This document shows positions 41,514-49,183 of a stretch of 64,000 nucleotides of DNA, one piece after another. Where the stretch lies: assembly GCF_005222485.1 (NCBI RefSeq), contig NZ_CP029078.1, forward strand, positions 3,128,001 through 3,192,000, read 5' to 3'. Position 1 is the stretch's first letter, and each line of letters starts with the position of its first letter. Under the pieces are notes generated by a model that searched no databases, had not been told where the DNA came from, and saw nothing but the letters and a program-made list of their open reading frames with translations. Made by a program: the position numbers and the translations under genes. The DNA comes from Streptomyces griseoviridis. GTDB taxonomy: Bacteria > Actinomycetota > Actinomycetes > Streptomycetales > Streptomycetaceae.

Positions 41514-42410
41514 ATGGCCCGACTCCTCGGCACGGCCGCCGCACCGCGCGTCGCGTCCGGCTCCCCCGCCGAACGCGACGCCCGCCACCGGGCGTTGCTC
41601 GAATGGATCGCCGTGCACGCCCTCGGCGTCGCGGCGGCGCTGTTCTTCACCCTGCCGTTCGTGTTCGTGTTCCTGACCTCGCTGATGAGCGACACCCAGG
41701 CACTCAGCCGGGACCTGATCCCGCACACCTGGGAGTGGTCCAACTACCGCCGGGTGTTCGCCACCCCCGGCTTCCTCACCTGGTGGAGGAACACCCTGCT
41801 CTACGCGGGCCTCGGGACCGTCCTGACCGTCGGGTCGTCGATCCCGGTGGCGTACGCGCTCGCCAAGTTCCGCTTCCGGGGCCGCAACCTCTCCCTCATG
41901 CTGGTCATCTCGATGATGATGCTGCCGCCGCAGGTCGTCGTCATCCCGATGTATCTCTTCTGGGCGAAGCAGCTCGACCTGTCGGGCTCGCTGTGGCCGC
42001 TGATCATCCCGATGGCGTTCGGCGACGCGTTCTCCATCTTCCTGCTGCGCCAGTTCCTGATGACGATCCCGAACGAGTACCTGGACGCGGCCCGCGTCGA
42101 CGGCTGCGGCGATCTGCGCACCCTCCTCAGAGTCGTGCTGCCGATGGCGAGACCCGGCATCGCGGCCGTCGCCCTCTTCCAGTTCTTCTACGCCTGGAAC
42201 GACTACTTCGGCCCGCAGATCTACGCCTCCGAGAACCCGGGCGCGTGGACGCTGAGTTACGGCCTGGAATCGTTCAAGGGAGCGCACCACACCGACTGGA
42301 ACCTCACCATGGCCGCCACCGTTCTGGTCATGGCCCCCGTGATCCTCGTGTTCTTCTTCGCCCAGAAGGCGTTCGTCGAAGGTGTCACGCTCACCGGAGT
42401 GAAGGGTTAA
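41514..42410 (+). CDS. csnG: Sugar ABC transporter permease (MalG type)
   Basis: A 298-aa inner-membrane permease, MalG-like, with six membrane segments and the EAA-like loop EYLDAARVDGCGDLRTLLRVVLP. ATG 41514 lies 2 nt after the csnF stop, so translation is probably coupled. It pairs with CsnF. The C-terminus FFFAQKAFVEGVTLTGVKG is typical of the family. Confidence 0.9.
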   Translation: MARLLGTAAAPRVASGSPAERDARHRALLEWIAVHALGVAAALFFTLPFVFVFLTSLMSDTQALSRDLIPHTWEWSNYRRVFATPGFLTWWRNTLLYAGLGTVLTVGSSIPVAYALAKFRFRGRNLSLMLVISMMMLPPQVVVIPMYLFWAKQLDLSGSLWPLIIPMAFGDAFSIFLLRQFLMTIPNEYLDAARVDGCGDLRTLLRVVLPMARPGIAAVALFQFFYAWNDYFGPQIYASENPGAWTLSYGLESFKGAHHTDWNLTMAATVLVMAPVILVFFFAQKAFVEGVTLTGVKG

Positions 42411-42417
42411 CCACTCA

Positions 42418-43683
42418 ATGAAACTGACCGTGGTCGGCGGAGGCTCGACCTACACCCCCGAACTCATCGACGGCTTCGCCCGGTTGCGGGACACCCTGCC
42501 CGTCGAGGAACTCGTGCTGGTCGACCCGGCCGCCGACCGCCTCGCACTGGTCGGCGGTCTCGCCCGGCGCATCTTCGCCCGGCAGGGCCACCCGGGGCGC
42601 GTCGTCACCACCTCCGACCTGGACGCGGGCGTCGAAGGCGCCGACGCCGTGCTGCTGCAACTGCGCGTCGGCGGCCAGGCAGCCCGCCAGCAGGACGAGA
42701 CCTGGCCGCTGGAATGCGGCTGCGTCGGCCAGGAGACCACCGGCGCGGGCGGCCTCGCCAAGGCGCTGCGCACCGTCCCCGTCGTCCTCGACATCGCCGA
42801 ACGGGTCCGCCGCGCCAACCCCGAGGCCTGGATCATCGACTTCACCAACCCGGTCGGCATCGTCACCCGCGCCCTGCTCCAGGCCGGCCACAAGGCGGTG
42901 GGTCTCTGCAACGTCGCGATCGGCTTCCAGCGGAAGTTCGCCGCGCTGCTCGACGTCACACCGGCCGACGTCCACCTCGACCACATCGGCCTCAACCACC
43001 TCACCTGGGAGACCGGGGTGCGCCTCGGCGGCCCCGAGGGCGAGAACGTGCTGCCCAGGCTGCTGGCCGAGCACGGCGACACGATCGCCGCCGACCTGCG
43101 GCTGGAGCGCCCGCTCCTCGACCGGCTCGGCGTGGTCCCGTCGTACTACCTGCGCTACTTCTACGACCACGACGCGGTCGTGGCGGAGCTGCGCACCAAG
43201 CCGTCCAGGGCCGCCGAGGTCGCCGCGATGGAGCGCCAACTGCTGGAGATGTACGGCGACCCCGCGCTCGACGAGAAGCCCGCGCTGCTCGCCAAACGCG
43301 GCGGCGCCTACTACTCGGAGGCCGCCGTCGACCTGGCCGCCGCGCTGCTCGGCGGGGGCGGCAGCCCCTACCAGGTGGTCAACACCCTCAACCGGGGCAC
43401 CCTGCCGTTTTTGCCCGCCGACGCGGTCGTCGAGGTGCAGGCCGCGGTCGGGCCCAAGGGCCCCGTGCCGCTGCCGGTGGCGCCGGTCGACCCGCTGTAC
43501 GCGGGCCTGACGGCCCAGGTCACCGCCTACGAGGACCTGGCCCTCGAAGCGGCCCTGCGCGGCGGCCGCGACCGGGTGTTCCGGGCGCTGCTCGCCCACC
43601 CGCTGATCGGCCAGTACCCGGCCGCCGAGGCCCTGACCGACCGACTGATCGCACACAACCGGGAGCACCTCGCGTGGGCCTGA
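42418..43683 (+). CDS. csnH: GH4 glycosidase (6-phospho-beta-glycosidase type)
   Basis: A 421-aa cytosolic family 4 glycoside hydrolase that works by NAD+-dependent oxidation/elimination with Mn2+. The N-terminal NAD motif is VVGGGSTYTPELIDGF; FTNPVGIVTRAL, VGLCNVAIGFQR (metal-binding Cys) and LDHIGLNHLTW (metal-binding His) are conserved. As CsnH it probably splits imported chitosan oligosaccharides, perhaps after phosphorylation by the kinase encoded next. ATG 42418 is 7 nt after csnG. Its end overlaps csnK by 10 nt. Confidence 0.88.
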   Translation: MKLTVVGGGSTYTPELIDGFARLRDTLPVEELVLVDPAADRLALVGGLARRIFARQGHPGRVVTTSDLDAGVEGADAVLLQLRVGGQAARQQDETWPLECGCVGQETTGAGGLAKALRTVPVVLDIAERVRRANPEAWIIDFTNPVGIVTRALLQAGHKAVGLCNVAIGFQRKFAALLDVTPADVHLDHIGLNHLTWETGVRLGGPEGENVLPRLLAEHGDTIAADLRLERPLLDRLGVVPSYYLRYFYDHDAVVAELRTKPSRAAEVAAMERQLLEMYGDPALDEKPALLAKRGGAYYSEAAVDLAAALLGGGGSPYQVVNTLNRGTLPFLPADAVVEVQAAVGPKGPVPLPVAPVDPLYAGLTAQVTAYEDLALEAALRGGRDRVFRALLAHPLIGQYPAAEALTDRLIAHNREHLAWA

Positions 43684-44645
43684 CCGCACCCGTCCTCGCC
43701 GTCGACGCCGGCAACAGCAAGACCGACGTCGCGGTCGTGGCGGCCGACGGCACCGTCCTCGCCACCGCCCGCGGCGGCGGGTTCCGCCCCCAGGCGGTGG
43801 GGGTGCGGGCCGCGGTGGACGCCGTCGCCGAGGCCGTGGACCGCGCCTTCGCCGCCGCCGGGGTGACCTCCGTCGACCAGGTCTCCGCGTGTCTCGCCAA
43901 CGCCGACTTCCCGGTGGAGGAGGAGCGGCTCGCGGCCGCGATAGAGGCACGCGGCTGGGGCGGCGCCGTCCGGGTCCGCAACGACACCTTCGCCATCCTG
44001 CGGGCCGGGATCCCCGAGCCGCGCGGGGTCGCCGTGGTGTGCGGCGCGGGCATCAACTGCGTCGGCATGCGCCCGGACGGCCGCACCGCCCGCTTCCCCG
44101 CGATCGGCAGGATCTCCGGTGACTGGGGCGGCGGTTGGGGCCTCGCCGAGGAGGCCCTGTGGCACGCGGCCCGCGGCGAGGACGGCCGCGGCGAGGCGAC
44201 GGAACTCTCCCGCGCCCTGCCCGCGCACTTCGGCCACCCCACCATGCTCGCCCTGATCGAGGCCCTGCACCTGGAGCACATCGCGCACGCCCGCCGCTAC
44301 GAACTGACCCCGGTCCTGTTCGCGACGGCGGCGGCGGGCGACGGCGTCGCCCGCGCGCTCGTGGACCGGCTGGCGCACGAGGTGGTCGCCATGGCGACCG
44401 TCGCCCTGACCCGTCTCGACCTCCTCACCGAGGAGACCCCGGTGCTCCTCGGCGGCGGCGTCCTCGCGGCCCGCCACCCCCAACTCGACGACGGGGTGCG
44501 GGACCTGCTCGCGATCCGGGCGCCGAAGGCGGTACCGAGGGTGGTGCAGGCGAGCCCGGTCCTGGGCGCGGCCCTGCTCGGCCTCGACCTGGTGGAGGCG
44601 GACCGGGAGGCGCAGGAGAGACTGCGGGGCTTCTTCCCGGGCTGA
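43674..44645 (+). CDS. csnK: BadF/BadG-type sugar kinase, GlcNAc/glucosamine kinase-like
   Basis: A 323-aa ASKHA-fold kinase of the BadF/BcrA/N-acetylglucosamine kinase group. PVLAVDAGNSKTDVAVVAAD is the first phosphate motif, VCGAGINCVGM and GDWGGGWGLAEEALWHAARG follow, and LLGGGVLAARHPQ is the adenosine motif. It lies last in the operon, overlapping csnH; GTG 43674 is supported by GGGAG 8 nt upstream. In the csn system it presumably phosphorylates glucosamine or its oligomers after import. Confidence 0.85.
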   Translation: MGLTAPVLAVDAGNSKTDVAVVAADGTVLATARGGGFRPQAVGVRAAVDAVAEAVDRAFAAAGVTSVDQVSACLANADFPVEEERLAAAIEARGWGGAVRVRNDTFAILRAGIPEPRGVAVVCGAGINCVGMRPDGRTARFPAIGRISGDWGGGWGLAEEALWHAARGEDGRGEATELSRALPAHFGHPTMLALIEALHLEHIAHARRYELTPVLFATAAAGDGVARALVDRLAHEVVAMATVALTRLDLLTEETPVLLGGGVLAARHPQLDDGVRDLLAIRAPKAVPRVVQASPVLGAALLGLDLVEADREAQERLRGFFPG

Positions 44646-45292
44646 ACGACAAGGGCGTGCGGGCGTCGGCGGGCGGGGTGATCGGCCGGGGTGAACACGC
44701 GGACGCCCGCGCGGTCAAGGCGCGGGACCGGCTTCCCTTTCGTCCGGCGGGTGAGCAGGTCGTGGTGGGCGTCGGCGGCACGCGCCGCCGAACCTCCCGA
44801 GACCGCACGGCACGCGCGCGGGGGTCCACGGCCGGCCGTCCGGTGACGGCCGCGCTCGATCCGCTCGGACGCCGCCGGACCCCGCGCGTCCTGGGGAGCC
44901 GAGCCGGACACCGACCGGCTTCCGCGCGCCGCGACGCCGTCGCGAGGGCCTGTCCTCCAGCGTGCTCGGCACCCGCCTCGACGAGTTGACCGGCGCACGC
45001 CTGCTCACCCTGCGCGCCGACGGCCACCACCTCACGCCCCTCGGCCAGGAACGCGTCGAGGCGCCGAGCCCGCTGGACGCCTGGAGCCGCGGACGGGCGG
45101 CGGAGACGGACACCACCAGCGCCGACGGCCGACGTCGCGCACCCCGCCAGGAACCAACCGGATTCTCCCGGCGTATACATGGGCAGGGGTGACGCGGGAC
45201 CACGATCCCGGCAAGATCCAGCCGGGGCCGGTGCGGATGTCGGTCCCGGCAGCGATACTTGCGGCGACGGAGGACCACGGGGGAGGTCGAAA
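44646..45292. other. 647-bp region after the csn operon
   Basis: It holds only a degenerate HxlR-type regulator remnant (listed separately) and the leader of the next operon. No intact gene on either strand and no clear terminator were seen. Confidence 0.5.
44900..45120 (+). pseudogene. Remnant of an HxlR-type winged-helix regulator
   Basis: In the frame of GTG 44962 the text reads GLSSSVLGTRLDELTGARLL then HHLTPLGQERVEAPSPLDAW, the second half of an HxlR-family helix-turn-helix with its usual LTPLG and LxPLDAWSR ending. The upstream half (GFRAPRRRREG before GLSSS) has lost the recognisable FxELRRAxxGLS pattern and no start or N-terminal domain remains; a small frameshift may explain it. The downstream part runs on in a non-conserved tail to 45192. 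Confidence 0.5.
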
Positions 45293-46732
45293 GTGACACA
45301 GACGCCGAGAAGCAGCGGCGCGCCGCCGGTCACGGGCGCGCCGCCGGTGCCGGCCGTCCCGCCGCAGCAGGGCCGTCCCGCGCCCGCCGTGCCGATCGAA
45401 CCGCCCGCCCCGCCGCGCCGCACGGCGTTCGCCGAGGGCGCCGACCGGCTGCGCGCGGCGGCCACCACCGAGCCGGGCAGGCTGCGTGCCATCGGCGCCC
45501 TGCTGGCCGCGCTGGTGGTGGCCTTCGGCGCCGTCACCGCCTGGCAGTTGACGGACCGGGCGGCCGCCGCCGACGACGTCCTCACCAGCAGCCAGCCGCT
45601 CAGCTCCGACGCGGCCGACATCTACCGCAGCCTCGCGGACGCCAACACGGCCGCCACCGGCGGCTATCTGGCCGGCCTCCAGGAGAAGCCGGCGACACGG
45701 GAGCGCTACGAGGCCGACATACGCACGGCCGCGTCGAAGCTGGTCACGGCCGCCGCCAACTCCGACCCCGGCTCCGAGTCCGCGAAGATCATCGCGCGGT
45801 TGAACGACCTGCTGCCGGTGTACAAGGGCCTGGTCGAGACGGCCCGCGCCAACAACCGGCAGGGCTACCCGGTCGGCGGCGCCTATCTGCGCACCGCCGA
45901 CGACACCATGCAGCGGCAGATGCTGCCGGCGGCCGAGCGGCTCTACCAGAACGAGAACGGACGGCTGCGCGCCGACTACGCGGACGCCAAGTCGTTCCCG
46001 TGGCTCGCCGCCCTCCTCGGCCTGGCCGCGCTCGCCGCGCTCGGCTGGGCCCAGCGCCGCATGTACCTGCGCACCAACCGGGTCCTCAACCGCGGCCTGG
46101 TCACCGCGTCGGCGGCGACCGCGGTGGTGCTGCTGTGGCTGGTCGTCGGGCACACCGTCGCCCGCGCGGGCCTCACCAGCTCCTACGACCACGGGGTGCG
46201 CTCCCTCGACGTCCTGCACGACGCCCGGATCGCGTCCCTGACGGCCCGCAGCGACGAGAACCTGGTGCTGGTCAGCAGGGGCGCCGAGACGAAGACGGTC
46301 GACGGCAAGGTCGTCGACGCCTTCGACGCGGGCTACGACAAGGAGATCGACCGGCTGGCCGCCGCGCTGGCGAAGGCCAAGCAGCTCGCCGACGACGACG
46401 CGGGCCGCAAGCCCGTCGCCGACGCCGACACCGCGGTGAAGCAGTGGCGGCAACGGCACGCGCTGGCCCGCGCGGACAACGACTCGGGCAACTACCAGGC
46501 GGCGCGGGACCGGGTCATCGGCGCCTCGAAGGACCCGACGAGCGTCTGCTTCGACAGCGTCGACGCCGCCCTGAAGACGGCGCTCGCGCACGAGCAGGAC
46601 GAGTTCAAGCGGGCCGCGCGCGACGGCCGGGGCGCGCTCACCGGTCTCCCGGCGGGCGCCGCGCTCCTCGCGGTGCTCGGCGCGGCGGGCGCGGTGGGCG
46701 GCATCGGACGCAGGCTCTCGGAGTACCGGTGA
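45293..46732 (+). CDS. glnX: GlnX-like membrane protein of the PknG pathway
   Basis: A 479-aa membrane protein. A Pro-rich cytosolic start (residues 1-45) is followed by TM1 about 65-86, an extracytoplasmic helical domain, TM2/TM3 about 236-289, a second helical outer domain and TM4 about 452-475. In mycobacteria and corynebacteria the glnX-glnH-pknG cluster senses amino acids outside and signals to PknG inside; the same order is seen here, which is the basis of the name. GTG 45293 follows GGGAGG with a 6-nt spacer. Its TGA overlaps an upstream alternative start of glnH. Confidence 0.8.
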   Translation: MTQTPRSSGAPPVTGAPPVPAVPPQQGRPAPAVPIEPPAPPRRTAFAEGADRLRAAATTEPGRLRAIGALLAALVVAFGAVTAWQLTDRAAAADDVLTSSQPLSSDAADIYRSLADANTAATGGYLAGLQEKPATRERYEADIRTAASKLVTAAANSDPGSESAKIIARLNDLLPVYKGLVETARANNRQGYPVGGAYLRTADDTMQRQMLPAAERLYQNENGRLRADYADAKSFPWLAALLGLAALAALGWAQRRMYLRTNRVLNRGLVTASAATAVVLLWLVVGHTVARAGLTSSYDHGVRSLDVLHDARIASLTARSDENLVLVSRGAETKTVDGKVVDAFDAGYDKEIDRLAAALAKAKQLADDDAGRKPVADADTAVKQWRQRHALARADNDSGNYQAARDRVIGASKDPTSVCFDSVDAALKTALAHEQDEFKRAARDGRGALTGLPAGAALLAVLGAAGAVGGIGRRLSEYR

Positions 46733-46755
46733 ACGACGTGGAAGGGGGCGTGCCG

Positions 46756-47796
46756 ATGAACGCACGGCGGCTGCGGGCCAGGCTCCGCTCCAGCCTGCGC
46801 GGATGGGGCGGGGTGGGCGCGATGGCGGCCCTGTGCGCCCTGGCGGTGGTCTGCGCGCTGCTGCTGCCCCTGACCCAGCCCCCAGGCCCCGACGACGCCG
46901 CGGCGTCCACGCTCACCCGCGGCCTCCAGACGCGCGCCGAGACCTGCGAGAACCCGCAGGACCAGAGCCTCGACCCGGCCGGCGGGAGCGGGAGTACGCC
47001 GACGCTCGACGCCATCAAGGCCCGCAAGGACCGGCGGCTGATCGTGGGCGTCGACCAGAACAGCTACCGCTGGGGCTACCTCGACCCGAACAACGAGAGC
47101 GGCGCCCTGGAGGGCTTCGACATCGACCTGGTGCACCGGATAGCGCAGGATCTGCTCGGCGACCCGGACGCGGTCCAGTTCAAGGCCATCCCGACCAGCC
47201 GCCGTATCGACGCGGTGCGCGGCGGCGAGGTCGACATGGTCGTGCGGACCATGACCATCTCCTGCTCGCGCCTCGCCGAGGTCGCCTTCTCCGCGCCCTA
47301 CTTCAGGACCGGGCAGCAGGTCCTCGCCCCCAAGAACTCGTCGGTCACCGGGTACGACACGTCGCTCGCGGGCAAGCGGGTCTGCTCGGCGGACGGCTCC
47401 ACCGCGCACGACGCGCTGGCCGCCGACCGCACCTCCGGCAGGCTGCCCGCCTCGACCGACATCCGCACGACCGTCCCCAACCAGCTCGACTGCCTGGTGA
47501 AGCTCCAGCTCGGCCAGGTCGACGCGGTGGTCACCGACGGCGCGCTCGCCGCGAGCCAGGCCGCCCAGGACCCCACGGTGGAGCTGAAGGGCGGCCTGTT
47601 CACCGACGAGTACTACGGCGTGGCGATGAAGCGCGGCGCCGACGACCTGGTGCGCGAGGTCAACGGCACCCTCCGGGACTACCTCAAGGACCCCGACGGC
47701 TGGCGGGCGTCCTACACCAGATGGCTGCACCCGACGATGGACCAGGGCGGCCGGAAGTCGGCGTCGGCGACCCCGCCCGCCGCCCACTACCAGTGA
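46756..47796 (+). CDS. glnH: GlnH-like periplasmic amino acid-binding protein
   Basis: A 346-aa solute-binding protein family 3 member, held by an N-terminal membrane segment (GAMAALCALAVVCALLLPLT). The binding fold is seen in RLIVGVDQNSYRWGYLDPNN, LEGFDIDLVHRIAQDLLGD, VDMVVRTMTISCSRLAEVAF and AVVTDGALAASQAA. By homology to GlnH it binds aspartate, glutamate or glutamine and reports to GlnX/PknG rather than to a transporter; no ABC permease is present. ATG 46756 has AAGGGGG 7 nt upstream; GTG 46729, overlapping the glnX stop, is an alternative adding nine residues. Confidence 0.85.
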   Translation: MNARRLRARLRSSLRGWGGVGAMAALCALAVVCALLLPLTQPPGPDDAAASTLTRGLQTRAETCENPQDQSLDPAGGSGSTPTLDAIKARKDRRLIVGVDQNSYRWGYLDPNNESGALEGFDIDLVHRIAQDLLGDPDAVQFKAIPTSRRIDAVRGGEVDMVVRTMTISCSRLAEVAFSAPYFRTGQQVLAPKNSSVTGYDTSLAGKRVCSADGSTAHDALAADRTSGRLPASTDIRTTVPNQLDCLVKLQLGQVDAVVTDGALAASQAAQDPTVELKGGLFTDEYYGVAMKRGADDLVREVNGTLRDYLKDPDGWRASYTRWLHPTMDQGGRKSASATPPAAHYQ

Positions 47797-47878
47797 CCGG
47801 CCACCGGGCCCGGTGGCCGGACGGCCGGGGAAGAGACCGGACGGACAGCGCAGGACCGACAGCAGCGAGAGGTGATCG

Positions 47879-49183
47879 ATGGGCGTCACGGACCCCGCCG
47901 GGCCGGTGATGGACCGGGACGAGGTGGACCGTGCGCTGGCGCGGCTCGGCGCGGAGCACGAGGCGATCGAGACGTCCCTGCTCGCCCTCCAGGACCACGC
48001 GGGCCGCAGACTCCTCGAAGGCGCCGAGCTGACCGGTCTCACCAAGGACCGCTGGGCGGGCACGGACACGGCGATCACCCTGCTGTGGGCGTACTTCGAC
48101 GCGTACAGCGGCGCGCTGCGCTCGGCCCGCGCGATCAGGGGCCGCCGCCGCTGGTCGAGCCGCGAGGACCTGGTGGAGCTGACGGAGCTGCTGCGCGGCG
48201 AGTCGGTCACCGTCCCGGGTTCCACCACCGGCTCCCCCGCGCTGCTCAGCGAGCGGTTCTCGCTGGAGTCGCTGGTCGACCGGATGAACGACCTGTACGC
48301 GGCGGGCCTCGACCTGGTGGTCGCGGCGGACGCCGTCTGGTCGGCGCTGCCCGCCCGGATCGACCTGCTCGCCGCCGAGCTGCGGCGCACCCGCGCCCTC
48401 GCCCACTCGGTGGGCGTCCGCCCCGGCGAACACCCGGCCGGCGACGACCTGGAGCGCATCACCCGCACCCTGACGTCGCTGCGCGAGCGGGTGGTGTCCG
48501 ATCCGCTGGCGTACTGGGCGCCGGCGTCCGGGAGTTCGGCGCCCGGCGGCGGCCGACCCGACACCACCGTGTACGACCGTGAGGCGCGCGCCCTGGAGGA
48601 CGTGCGGCGGGAGATCGACGCGGTGCTCACCGTGCGGCAGGACGCCGAACATCGGCTGGCGCGGGTGCGGGACGTGCTGAGCCGGGCCGACCGCACGCTC
48701 GCCGAGGCGCGGACGGCGCGCGGTGAGGTCCTCGCGAAGATAGCGGCCACCGAGGTGCCGGTGGTCGGCGGTCCGCCGACCGCGCTCCAGGAGCAGTTGG
48801 CGACGGCGTCCGAGTACCGCAGGCACGCCCAGTGGCACCGCCTCTCGCCGCTCCTGGAGTCCCTGGAGCGGCAGGCGGAGGACGAACTGCTGCGGGCCCG
48901 CGAGTCGTTGACGGCGGTGACGGCGCCGCTCGCGGTCCGCGCCGAGCTGCGCGGCAGGCTCGACGCGTACCGGGCGAAGGTGACCAGGCACGGGCTGGCC
49001 GAGGACCCGTTCCTGATCGAGCGGTACGACGCGGCCCGGCGGATGCTGTGGAGCGCGCCCTGCGATCTGCGGGTGGCGGAGCAGGCGGTGCTGCGCTATC
49101 AGCGGGCGGCGGCCGAACTGCTCGGCGGCCCGGCGGCACCCGGCCGGGACGGCGCGGGCAACGGTGGGGAGGAGTCCCGATGA
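47879..49183 (+). CDS. Helical/coiled-coil protein of the PknG cluster
   Basis: A 434-aa cytosolic protein, almost all helical, with no catalytic motif that I recognise. Long heptad-rich stretches occur at about 240-290 (DVRREIDAVLTVRQDAEHRL) and 300-380 (LQEQLATASEYRRHAQWHRL). It lies between glnH and pknG and overlaps pknG by 4 bp (ATGA), so it is made together with the kinase and is a candidate scaffold or adaptor. ATG 47879 follows GAGAGG. Confidence 0.7.
   Translation: MGVTDPAGPVMDRDEVDRALARLGAEHEAIETSLLALQDHAGRRLLEGAELTGLTKDRWAGTDTAITLLWAYFDAYSGALRSARAIRGRRRWSSREDLVELTELLRGESVTVPGSTTGSPALLSERFSLESLVDRMNDLYAAGLDLVVAADAVWSALPARIDLLAAELRRTRALAHSVGVRPGEHPAGDDLERITRTLTSLRERVVSDPLAYWAPASGSSAPGGGRPDTTVYDREARALEDVRREIDAVLTVRQDAEHRLARVRDVLSRADRTLAEARTARGEVLAKIAATEVPVVGGPPTALQEQLATASEYRRHAQWHRLSPLLESLERQAEDELLRARESLTAVTAPLAVRAELRGRLDAYRAKVTRHGLAEDPFLIERYDAARRMLWSAPCDLRVAEQAVLRYQRAAAELLGGPAAPGRDGAGNGGEESR

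Noticed and set aside
44962..45192. Intact 76-residue gene
   Set aside because: It begins in mid-domain of an HxlR helix-turn-helix and ends in a non-conserved tail; better read as a remnant.
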